From Paucimonas sp. (GTDB lineage Bacteria > Pseudomonadota > Gammaproteobacteria > Pseudomonadales > Pseudomonadaceae): a DNA stretch of 40,232 bases. Positions 33,782-40,232 of the stretch are shown here, piece after piece. The stretch's first letter is position 1, and each line of letters starts with the position of its first letter. The stretch lies in NCBI GenBank assembly GCA_031253995.1, contig JAIRVG010000018.1, forward strand, positions 1 to 40,232, read 5' to 3'. Below the pieces are notes generated by a model that worked only from the letters and a program-made list of their open reading frames with translations, was not told where the DNA came from and did no database searches. Position numbers and translations under genes: made by a program.

Positions 33782-35560
33782 TCAGAACTGCTCCGCGTCC
33801 AGCAGATACAGGGACTCGCTGCCAGCTTTCACCGAGGCGCACAGCGACTGCAGGCGCGGCAGCAGACGGGCGAAATAGAAGCGCGCGGTGCCCAGCTTGC
33901 TGGCGTAGAAGCTGTCGTCGCCTTGCTTCTCCAGCGCCTTGCGGGCCATCAGCGCCCACATGTAGGCGTAGGCGGTGTAGCCAAAGGCGTGCAGGTATTC
34001 GACCGAGGCGGCACCGATCTCGTTGGGGTTGCCCTTGGCCCGGTCGAGGACCCAGGCAGTCAGGCTGTCCAGGTCATCCAGGGCCGCGTTCAGCGGCTTG
34101 ACGAACTCGCCCAGCTCGCTGCCGGCGGTGGCGGTGAAATGGCGAATCTCGTCGGCGAACAGCTTGTAGAACGCGCCGCCGCTGCCGACGATCTTGCGCC
34201 CCATCAGGTCCAGGGCCTGGATGCCGTTGGTGCCTTCGTAGATCTGGGTGATGCGCACGTCGCGCACCAGCTGCTCCTGGCCCCATTCACGGATATAGCC
34301 GTGGCCACCGAACACTTGCTGGCCGTGTACCGCGGCTTCCAGGCCGAGGTCGGTGAGGAAGGCCTTGGCCACCGGGGTCAGCAGTGCCACCAGGTCTTCG
34401 GCGCGCTTGCGGGTGCTGGCCTCTTCGCTGTACTTGGCGGTGTCGAGCTGCATTGCCACGTAGGTGGAGAAGGCGCGGCCGCCTTCGTTCAGCGCCTTCA
34501 TGGTCAGCAGCATGCGCCGCACGTCCGGGTGGACGATGATCGGGTCGGCGACCTTGTCCTTGGCCTGCGGGCCGGTGGGCGAGCGGCTTTGCAGGCGGTC
34601 GCGGGCGTATTCGACGGCGTTCTGGTAGGAGCGCTCGGCCGAGGCCAGGCCCTGGATACCGACGCCCAGGCGCTCGTAGTTCATCATGGTGAACATGGCC
34701 GCCAGGCCCTTGTTCGCCTCGCCCACCAGGTAGCCGGTAGCTTCGTCGAAGTTCATCACGCAGGTGGCCGAGGCCTGGATGCCCATCTTGTGCTCGATCG
34801 AGCCGCAGGTCGCCGGGTTGCGCGCGCCGAGGCTGCCGTCGGCGTTGACCAGGAACTTGGGCACCAGGAACAGCGAGATACCCTTGGGACCCGCCGGGGC
34901 GTCCGGCAGCTTGGCCAGCACCAGGTGGATGATGTTCTCGGTGAGGTCGTGTTCGCCGCCGGTGATGAAGATCTTGGTCCCGCTGACCTTGTAGCTGCCG
35001 TCGGCCTGTGGCTCGGCGCGGGTGCGGATGATGCCCAGGTCGGTACCGGCATGGGGCTCGGTCAGGCACATGGACCCTGCCCAGACGCCGGCGTACATGT
35101 TCGGCAGGTACTTTTCCTTGAGTTCTTCACTGGCGTGGGCGTTGATCGACAGGCAGGCGCCGGCGGTCAGCATCGGGTACAGGCCGAAGGCCAGGCTCGA
35201 CGAGTTGACCATTTCCTCGACCTGGGCCGAGATCACCTTGGGCATGCCCATGCCGCCGTACACCGGGTCGCCGCCGACACCGACCCAGCCGCCTTCGGCG
35301 TAGGTCTGGTAGGCCTCGATGAAACCGGCTGGGGTACGCACGGCACCGTTATCCCAGTGGCAGCCTTCCTCGTCGGCGGCGCGGCTCAGCGGGGCGATGG
35401 TCTTGCCGGTGACCTTGCCGGCCTCTTCCAGCACCGCCATGGCGGTGTCTTCGTCCACCGCTTCGGCCAGTCCGGGCAGGGCTGCCCAGAGTTTCGAGAC
35501 TTCGAAGACTTCGTTGAGGACGAAGCGCATATCGCGCAGCGGCGCTTTGTAGTCAGCCAT
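33782..35560 (-). CDS. Acyl-CoA dehydrogenase, long form (FadE-like)
   Basis: A 592-aa FAD acyl-CoA dehydrogenase that introduces the trans-2 double bond in beta-oxidation. The order is an N-terminal helical part (MADYKAPLRDMRFVLNEVF), the middle beta domain (MCLTEPHAGTDLGIIRTRA, TGGEHDLTENIIHLVLAKL), the C-terminal helices (NYERLGVGIQGLASAERSYQNAVEYARDR) and the segment YEGTNGIQALDLMGRKI holding the catalytic Glu. It is about 200 residues longer than short-chain enzymes, with a C-terminal extension as in the pseudomonad PA0506/PA0508 type, which favours medium or long acyl chains. It is clearly paralogous to the 601-aa enzyme at 37208-39013, with a GGDEF gene between. Confidence 0.93.
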   Translation of the reverse strand: MADYKAPLRDMRFVLNEVFEVSKLWAALPGLAEAVDEDTAMAVLEEAGKVTGKTIAPLSRAADEEGCHWDNGAVRTPAGFIEAYQTYAEGGWVGVGGDPVYGGMGMPKVISAQVEEMVNSSSLAFGLYPMLTAGACLSINAHASEELKEKYLPNMYAGVWAGSMCLTEPHAGTDLGIIRTRAEPQADGSYKVSGTKIFITGGEHDLTENIIHLVLAKLPDAPAGPKGISLFLVPKFLVNADGSLGARNPATCGSIEHKMGIQASATCVMNFDEATGYLVGEANKGLAAMFTMMNYERLGVGIQGLASAERSYQNAVEYARDRLQSRSPTGPQAKDKVADPIIVHPDVRRMLLTMKALNEGGRAFSTYVAMQLDTAKYSEEASTRKRAEDLVALLTPVAKAFLTDLGLEAAVHGQQVFGGHGYIREWGQEQLVRDVRITQIYEGTNGIQALDLMGRKIVGSGGAFYKLFADEIRHFTATAGSELGEFVKPLNAALDDLDSLTAWVLDRAKGNPNEIGAASVEYLHAFGYTAYAYMWALMARKALEKQGDDSFYASKLGTARFYFARLLPRLQSLCASVKAGSESLYLLDAEQF

Positions 35561-35683
35561 GGCAACCTCTCACACCTTGAGTCGTGGGCAGTCCCGCAGG
35601 GGACCGGTACTAAGGTCTCGGAGTGTAACTGAACAACTTTTGCGACACATAGGGTCATCTGGAGACCGTCTAGTCACTTTTGG

Positions 35684-36967
35684 TCACGCCACGCGCAATG
35701 CGCCTCGCCGCTCCTTCTGCCCATGGGCCATCACGCAGTTACGCCCCGCTCCCTTGGCCGCGTACAGCGCCTGGTCCGCGGCTTTGAGCACTTCCTCGGG
35801 GGTCCGGTGTTCGGCCTGGCGCTCGCACACGCCAATACTCACGGTCACCGACACGCTACCGCTTCCCGACGTTCCGCGGCGCTGGCGACCTTGCTGGTCG
35901 TCCTGCGGGCGGTTCTCCTGGTTGCGCAGCTGGATAGCGTAGTTGGCAATCATCTCGCGCACCGCCTCAAGGTGCGGAATGCACTCTTCCAGGGTCTTGC
36001 CGGCGAACACCAGGCAGAACTCCTCGCCGCCGTAGCGGTAGGCGCGCCCGCCGCCAGTGACCTTGGACAGCTTGCTGGCCACCAGGCGCAGCACCTGGTC
36101 GCCGACGTCGTGGCCGTGGGTGTCGTTGAATTTCTTGAAGTGGTCGACGTCGGTCATCGCCAGCACGTAGTTGCGCCCCAGGCGCTGCATGCGCTCGTTC
36201 AGCGCGCGGCGTCCCGGCAGGCCGGTGAGTTCATCGCGGAAGGCCATCTGGTAGGCCTCGTGGGACACCGCCGCGGCGATCATCAGCATCACCTGGCTGC
36301 ACATGATGTTCAGGGTGAAGGGCAGGATGAAGGTCTGCGGCAGCATCCAGAAGATGCCGATCAGGCCGGTGATCTGCGCCGCGTGCAGCGGCCGCGGCTG
36401 GCGCAGGTACTGCACGACGACAACCACGAAGGCCAGGAAGAACACCGGGTAGGACATCTGGATCAGGCTCATCCAGCTGCCATGCAGCGCCGGCCAGCGG
36501 ATCTCCACCAGCCACGCCAGCAGGGCCTGCGGGTAGCTCTGCTCCATGCCCAGGGCCACGCTGCCCACCGCCAGCAGCACGGCGAAGCGCGCCACCATGT
36601 CCTGGAACAGGTGGGTGCGCTCCTGCCACGCGCTGAACAGCGCGAACAGCATCGGCAGCAGCAGGCAGACGAGGTGGAACACCACCGCGGCGTCCTCGCG
36701 CACGCGGCCGTGGTCACGGAAGTAGTCGGTCTGGGTATCGAGCAGGTAATAGGCGATGTAGACGGTGATCATCAGGAACAGCTCGCGCTGCCGCCGGTAC
36801 ACCGCGCAATAGGCGCCGCCCAGCAGCAGCACCAGGGTCGGCAGGACGTTGAACAGCGAGGTGAAGAACACCGACAGGTCCCGCACGTAGGCGGCCGCCA
36901 GCCCCGAGAGGAGAAGAAACAGGCTCGGCAGGAAATGACTTGGTCTTACAGCGGAAAAACGAAACAC
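35684..36967 (-). CDS. Membrane-bound diguanylate cyclase (GGDEF)
   Basis: A 427-aa protein. Five to seven hydrophobic segments fill residues about 8-235 (FLPSLFLLLSGLAAAYV, VLPTLVLLLGGAYCAVY, FLMITVYIAYYLL and others). The GGDEF domain (about 240-415) has RDELTGLPGRRALNERM, DVDHFKKFNDTHGHDVGDQVL and active-site YRYGGEEF. The five-upstream RxxD inhibitory site is absent, so c-di-GMP feedback inhibition is not expected. A hydrophilic Q/R/G-rich insert (NRPQDDQQGRQRRGTSGSGS) sits before VSVTVSIGV. The start is uncertain: GTG 36967 has GGAGAG 5 nt upstream and is preferred over TTG 37024, which has none. The gene lies between two acyl-CoA dehydrogenase genes. Confidence 0.88.
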   Translation of the reverse strand: MFRFSAVRPSHFLPSLFLLLSGLAAAYVRDLSVFFTSLFNVLPTLVLLLGGAYCAVYRRQRELFLMITVYIAYYLLDTQTDYFRDHGRVREDAAVVFHLVCLLLPMLFALFSAWQERTHLFQDMVARFAVLLAVGSVALGMEQSYPQALLAWLVEIRWPALHGSWMSLIQMSYPVFFLAFVVVVVQYLRQPRPLHAAQITGLIGIFWMLPQTFILPFTLNIMCSQVMLMIAAAVSHEAYQMAFRDELTGLPGRRALNERMQRLGRNYVLAMTDVDHFKKFNDTHGHDVGDQVLRLVASKLSKVTGGGRAYRYGGEEFCLVFAGKTLEECIPHLEAVREMIANYAIQLRNQENRPQDDQQGRQRRGTSGSGSVSVTVSIGVCERQAEHRTPEEVLKAADQALYAAKGAGRNCVMAHGQKERRGALRVA

Positions 36968-37080
36968 GTGAACTCTCCGATCCAGCAGATCGACAATGGC
37001 ATTGTGCCTCCACTGTATCGGCAATGCACCTGAATAGATAAATTTTTGGCGCCAATTTATTTGGCGTCACCGGGGAGAGC

Positions 37081-37207
37081 CAGCGGCAAGCTTCAAGCAG
37101 AAGCAGTTCGCGGAGGGTTCGGATTTTCCCAAGGCAAAAAAAAGCCTGCCGGTGAGGGCAGGCTTGATAAGGCTTTATCTTGCCGCTTGAAACTTGCGGC
37201 TTGAGGC
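37081..37207. repeat. Inverted GCGGCAAG repeats flanking the acyl-CoA dehydrogenase terminator
   Basis: The left copy (about 37081-37106, CAGCGGCAAGCTTCAAGCAG) and the right copy (about 37178-37207, TTGCCGCTTGAAACTTGCGG) are imperfect inverted relatives of the elements at 33467-33557. A terminator lies between. The gap 36968-37080 holds the GGDEF gene's upstream region and no other gene. Confidence 0.6.
37136..37165 (-). terminator. Intrinsic terminator of the downstream acyl-CoA dehydrogenase (minus strand)
   Basis: On the minus strand AAGCCTGCC / GGCAGGCTT (9 bp, 6-nt loop) is followed by eight T residues in register with the stem end. It lies 43 bases after the stop at 37208. Confidence 0.9.
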
Positions 37208-39013
37208 TCAGTAGGAAAGGCCGAAATGCTCTTCGTCCATCGCCATCAGGTTGTTCGCACCGGACAGCATGGTCGCGACATGGGTGCGGGTACGCGGCAG
37301 GATGCGCTGGAAGTAGAAGCGCGCGGTCTGCAGCTTGGCGGTGTAGAACGCCTCTTCGCTGGTGCCGGCAGCCAGCTTCTCGGCGGCCAGGCGGGCGATG
37401 TCGGCCCAGAAGTAGGCCAGGCAAGCGTAGCCGGAGTACATCAGGTAGTCCACCGAGGCGGCACCCACTTCCTCGCGGTCCTTCATGGCGGCCATGCCGA
37501 CCTTCATGGTCAGTTCGCCCCACTCCTTGTTGATCGCAGCCAGCGGCTCGACGAACTCCTTGACGGCTTCGTTGCCTTCCTGGGCCTGGCAGAACTTGTG
37601 CACGATCTTGGTGAAGCCCTTCAGCGCCTCGCCCTGGGTCATCAGTACCTTGCGACCCAGCAGGTCGAGGGCCTGGATGCCGGTGGTGCCTTCGTACAGC
37701 ATGGAGATACGGCTGTCGCGCACGTTCTGCTCCATGCCCCACTCGGCGATGAAGCCGTGGCCACCGTAGATCTGCACGCCGTGGTTGGCGGCTTCGAAGC
37801 CGACTTCGGTCATGAAGGCCTTGGCGATCGGGGTCATGAAGGCCAGCAGTGCGTCGGCCTTCTTCTTCTCTTCCTCGTCCTGGCTGTACTTGACGATGTC
37901 CACCTGCTTGGCGGTGAAGTAGACCATGGCACGGTTGCCTTCGGCGAAGGCCTTCATGGTCAGCAGCATGCGACGTACGTCCGGGTGGACGATGATCGGG
38001 TCAGCGGCCTTGTCCGGTGCTTTCGGGCCGGTCAGGGAGCGCATCTGCAGGCGGTCGCGGGCGTATTTCAGGCCACCCTGGAACGCCACTTCGGCGTGGG
38101 CCAGGCCTTGCAGCGCAGTACCCAGGCGAGCAGTGTTCATGAAGGTGAACATGCAGTTCAGGCCTTTGTTGGCCGGGCCGATCAGGTAGCCGGTGGCGGC
38201 GTCGAAGTTCATCACGCAGGTGGCGTTGCCGTGGATGCCCATCTTGTGTTCCAGGGAGCCACAGGTCACCGCGTTGCGCTCGCCCACGCCGCCTTCGGCG
38301 TTGACGTGGAACTTCGGCACGATGAACAGGGAAATGCCCTTGGTGCCGGCCGGTGCATCGGGCAGGCGGGCCAGGACGATATGGACGATGTTGTCGGCCA
38401 TGTCGTGCTCACCGGCGGAGATGAAGATCTTGGTGCCGGTGACTTTGTAGGAACCGTCGGCCTGGGGCTCGGCCTTGGTGCGCAGCATGCCCAGGTCGGT
38501 ACCGCAGTGTGGCTCGGTCAGGCACATGGTGCCGGTCCACTCGCCGGATACCAGCTTGGTCAGGTAGGTGTGCTGCTGTTCGGCGGTGCCGTGGGCGGAC
38601 AGGGTGTTCATCGCGCCGTGGGACAGGCCCGGGTACATGCCCCAGGACCAGTTGGACTCGCCGACCATCTCGCTGATGGCCAGGCCCAGCGACTCCGGCA
38701 GGCCCTGGCCGCCGTGGTCGACGTCATGGGCCAGGCTCGGCCAGCCGCCTTCGACGAACTGCTTGTAGGCTTCCTTGAAGCCGGTCGGGGTCTTCACGCC
38801 CGATTCGCTCCAGGTGCAGCCTTCCAGGTCACCGACACGGTTCAGCGGGGCCAGTACCTGTTCGCAGAACTTCGCGCCCTCTTCGAGGATGGCGTCGACC
38901 ATGTCCGGGGTGGCGTCCTGGCAACCCGGCAGGCTCTGATAGTGCGCTTCATAGCCGAGCAGTTCATCACGGACGAAACGAATATCACGCAAGGGGGCTT
39001 TGTATTCAGGCAT
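37208..39013 (-). CDS. Acyl-CoA dehydrogenase, long form (FadE-like), PsrA-box gene
   Basis: A 601-aa FAD acyl-CoA dehydrogenase, paralogue of the 592-aa enzyme at 33782. Landmarks are [57 protein letters not shown] and [18 protein letters not shown] with the catalytic Glu. Length and the C-terminal extension place it in the same long FadE type. The upstream region carries two overlapping PsrA-like boxes (39077-39104), which links it to fatty-acid-responsive control: PsrA represses beta-oxidation genes and is released by long-chain acyl-CoA or fatty acids. The other paralogue has no such box that I can see. Confidence 0.93.
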   Translation of the reverse strand: MPEYKAPLRDIRFVRDELLGYEAHYQSLPGCQDATPDMVDAILEEGAKFCEQVLAPLNRVGDLEGCTWSESGVKTPTGFKEAYKQFVEGGWPSLAHDVDHGGQGLPESLGLAISEMVGESNWSWGMYPGLSHGAMNTLSAHGTAEQQHTYLTKLVSGEWTGTMCLTEPHCGTDLGMLRTKAEPQADGSYKVTGTKIFISAGEHDMADNIVHIVLARLPDAPAGTKGISLFIVPKFHVNAEGGVGERNAVTCGSLEHKMGIHGNATCVMNFDAATGYLIGPANKGLNCMFTFMNTARLGTALQGLAHAEVAFQGGLKYARDRLQMRSLTGPKAPDKAADPIIVHPDVRRMLLTMKAFAEGNRAMVYFTAKQVDIVKYSQDEEEKKKADALLAFMTPIAKAFMTEVGFEAANHGVQIYGGHGFIAEWGMEQNVRDSRISMLYEGTTGIQALDLLGRKVLMTQGEALKGFTKIVHKFCQAQEGNEAVKEFVEPLAAINKEWGELTMKVGMAAMKDREEVGAASVDYLMYSGYACLAYFWADIARLAAEKLAAGTSEEAFYTAKLQTARFYFQRILPRTRTHVATMLSGANNLMAMDEEHFGLSY

Positions 39014-39076
39014 AGCGATGAACCTCTGCTGATGAATCCTGGTTTGGGTAGGTACCGAGCTCTAGGCGGCTTTCGG

Positions 39077-39104
39077 TCAAACAGTTGTTTGAAACTTACG
39101 TTTA
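39077..39104. promoter_or_regulatory. Two overlapping PsrA-like boxes
   Basis: CAAAC-AGTT-GTTTG (39078-39091) is an exact fit to the published PsrA consensus G/C-AAAC-N2-4-GTTT-G/C, inside the 16-bp inverted repeat TCAAACA GT TGTTTGA. A second, GAAAC-TTAC-GTTTA (39091-39104), overlaps it by one base and fits less fully. They lie 64-91 bp upstream of the acyl-CoA dehydrogenase start. Confidence 0.7.
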
Positions 39105-39254
39105 AGCCCGAAGCTTGTCAAGCACCCTGCCGATGGCGCTTTTGCCATCGTCCATACGCGTTAGAAGGCGAGGAAATGTCTGATAAACGCGCAGCCGAAT
39201 GCCTGGCGCAAGAGCCAAGGCACTGATGGATAAAGGCTAGCGGGGAAAGATGAA

Positions 39255-39277
39255 GCCTGAAGCGTCGCGCTTCAGGC
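39255..39277 (-). terminator. Hairpin over the stop codon of the small rod-like gene
   Basis: GCCTGAAGCG / CGCTTCAGGC (10 bp, 3-nt loop) includes the stop codon at 39272-39274. On the minus strand TTCATCTTTCC follows, so this is a probable but weak terminator. Confidence 0.65.
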
Positions 39278-39568
39278 GTAGGTGTCGATCAGGGTGCCGA
39301 GCATTTCGTCCGATGCTTTGGCCACTTTGACACCAAGTTCGACCTGGTGCTTGCCCAGGGCCTGTTCGACGGTGGCGGTGGCCATGTCCATCTGCTGGCT
39401 GCGGTCGACGGCACGCAGGCGTTCGGCCTGGAAGTCGCTGGATTGACTGGTGGCGGCGCGCTCTACGGTGTTGTTGGCAATCTGGCTGGCGGCCTGGTCG
39501 ACCCGCTGCTGCCCGGCGTGAATGGCGCCCAGGCCGGCATAGAACGCGGAACTGCCCGAGATTTCCAT
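39272..39568 (-). CDS. Small flagellar rod/hook-like protein
   Basis: A 98-aa protein without signal peptide. The N-terminus MEISGSSAFYAGLGAIHAGQ, followed by QRVDQAASQIANNTVERA, has the Ala/Asn-rich helix with QIANxT typical of flagellar rod and hook proteins (ANNLANxxT). The C-terminus KVAKASDEMLGTLIDTYA resembles their closing helix. Full rod proteins are longer (FlgB/FlgC about 130 aa), so this is a short relative and probably not a standard rod subunit. It sits between acyl-CoA dehydrogenase and bioD, not in a flagellar cluster. The family seems common in Pseudomonas as an uncharacterised protein, from memory. Confidence 0.65.
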   Translation of the reverse strand: MEISGSSAFYAGLGAIHAGQQRVDQAASQIANNTVERAATSQSSDFQAERLRAVDRSQQMDMATATVEQALGKHQVELGVKVAKASDEMLGTLIDTYA

Positions 39569-39703
39569 TTCAAGACTCCAAGGAAGAGAGTGGCAATACA
39601 GTGGCCTATTGAAGCAGAGACGGGCAGGAAATGCCCTTGAAAAACACTAATGGCAATAGGCTTCATGATAGAGAACAGCAAATAAACAACCCGTAGCTGG
39701 CTT

Positions 39704-40232
39704 CTAGTCCAGCAGATCAAGCTGCAAATGCTCCGCCACCGCCTCCGCCGACGCGATCTTCAGCTTCGGCACCCGCCCCAGGCACGGCGCCGGAAGGCGC
39801 TCGGCCAGGCTGGCCAGGTTCTCCTCCAGCCGCGAGGTCCGCGCATCGACGATATTGGCCACCCAGCCCGCCAGTTGCAGGCCGTCCCGGGCGATCGCTT
39901 CGGCGCTGAGCAAGGCATGGTTGATGCAGCCCAGGCGCACCCCGACCACCAGGATCACCGGCAATTTCAGGCCCATGGCCAGGTCCGACAGGTTGGCGTG
40001 GTGCGACAGCGGCACCCGCCAGCCACCCGCCCCTTCGATCAGGGTGAAGTCGGCATTCTCGGCAAGTATCTCGCGCATCGGCCCCAGCAGGCTCTGCACA
40101 CTCAATTCAATCCCCGCCTCCCGCGCCGCCAGGTGCGGAGCGATGGCCGGCTCGAAGGCAAAAGGATTGATGCGTTCATACGGCAGCTTCAGCGAACTCT
40201 GCGCCATCAGCGCCAGCGCATCGGCATTGCGC
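39704..40232 (-). CDS. bioD: Dethiobiotin synthetase BioD, 3' part
   Basis: The C-terminal part of the ATP-dependent enzyme that closes the ureido ring of dethiobiotin. The frame is open to the window end (RNADALALMAQSSLKLPYERINPFAFEPAIAPHLAA), so about 50 N-terminal residues with the P-loop lie outside; the ATG at 40207 is internal. Visible family motifs are the substrate-binding P-A-I-A-PHLAA segment, LIEGAGGWRVPL (Mg/phosphate loop), LPVILVVGVRLGCINHALL and GWVANIVD. Biotin genes would be expected to continue to the right. Confidence 0.95.
   Translation of the reverse strand, partial: RNADALALMAQSSLKLPYERINPFAFEPAIAPHLAAREAGIELSVQSLLGPMREILAENADFTLIEGAGGWRVPLSHHANLSDLAMGLKLPVILVVGVRLGCINHALLSAEAIARDGLQLAGWVANIVDARTSRLEENLASLAERLPAPCLGRVPKLKIASAEAVAEHLQLDLLD

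Noticed and set aside
37046..37066. TTGGCGCCAA palindrome and repeated TTGGCG upstream of the GGDEF gene
   Set aside because: Short, common in high-GC genomes, and no second related site was found; not enough to call an operator.
33923..39226. Long plus-strand frames opposite the acyl-CoA dehydrogenases and the GGDEF gene (33923-35632, 35723-37033, 37226-39226)
   Set aside because: His/Gln/Val-rich antisense translations typical of high-GC shadows; no ribosome sites or domains.

Overview
The window is chromosomal DNA of a fluorescent Pseudomonas, most probably of the P. putida group or a close relative. The reasons are high GC content, the gene contents (rpoD next to an RmcA-type c-di-GMP protein and a CAT-anticodon tRNA; davB-davA; pqqF-pqqABCDE plus an S9 peptidase; two long acyl-CoA dehydrogenases flanking a GGDEF gene; bioD), and the intergenic REP sequences built on GCTGGCAAGCCAGCTCCCAC. 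The species cannot be fixed from the sequence alone. The order of the core genes is recalled from P. putida genomes, not searched.

Layout. 1-4.7 kb: the 3' end of rpoD, an RmcA-like sensor (SBP-TM-PAS x4-GGDEF-EAL) and a CAT tRNA. 4.8-5.3 kb: a remnant toxin-antitoxin pair (HTH antitoxin plus a truncated PIN toxin) directly behind the tRNA, which suggests an old integration boundary. 5.3-12 kb: a galactarate/glucarate catabolic module, with a GntR/FadR-type regulator convergent to kdgD-MFS transporter-garD-KGSDH; this converts the sugar acid to 2-oxoglutarate. 12.1-13.8 kb: a chemoreceptor whose upstream region carries the same 10-bp sequence as the regulator and kdgD promoters. 13.8-17.5 kb: LysR regulator, exported cyclase-family protein, AraC regulator and a stand-alone panB-like gene. 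17.5-18.9 kb: an uncharacterised overlapping pair, the first with a PD-(D/E)XK nuclease signature. 18.9-22.2 kb: Lrp/AsnC regulator and davB-davA (L-lysine to 5-aminovalerate). 22.2-29.5 kb: PQQ cofactor genes pqqF-A-B-C-D-E and an overlapping S9 peptidase (pqqH-like).

29.4-30.3 kb is a striking tandem array. A composite unit of about 236 bp, made of the peptidase 3' end, a 71-bp REP pair and the 3' end of the opposing small Pmp3/YqaE gene, is present four times. 30.2-33.5 kb: Pmp3-family protein, class-III aminotransferase, MOSC protein and a divergent LysR regulator. 33.7-39.0 kb: acyl-CoA dehydrogenase, diguanylate cyclase, acyl-CoA dehydrogenase, all on the minus strand, with two overlapping PsrA-like boxes upstream of the last. 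39.2-40.2 kb: a small flagellar-rod-like protein and the 3' part of bioD.

Most of the window is ordinary core metabolism. The parts most worth a second look are the tandem composite repeat, the shared GntR-type sites that link chemotaxis to galactarate catabolism, the nuclease-like gene pair, the tRNA-proximal toxin-antitoxin remnant, and the PsrA-like boxes.
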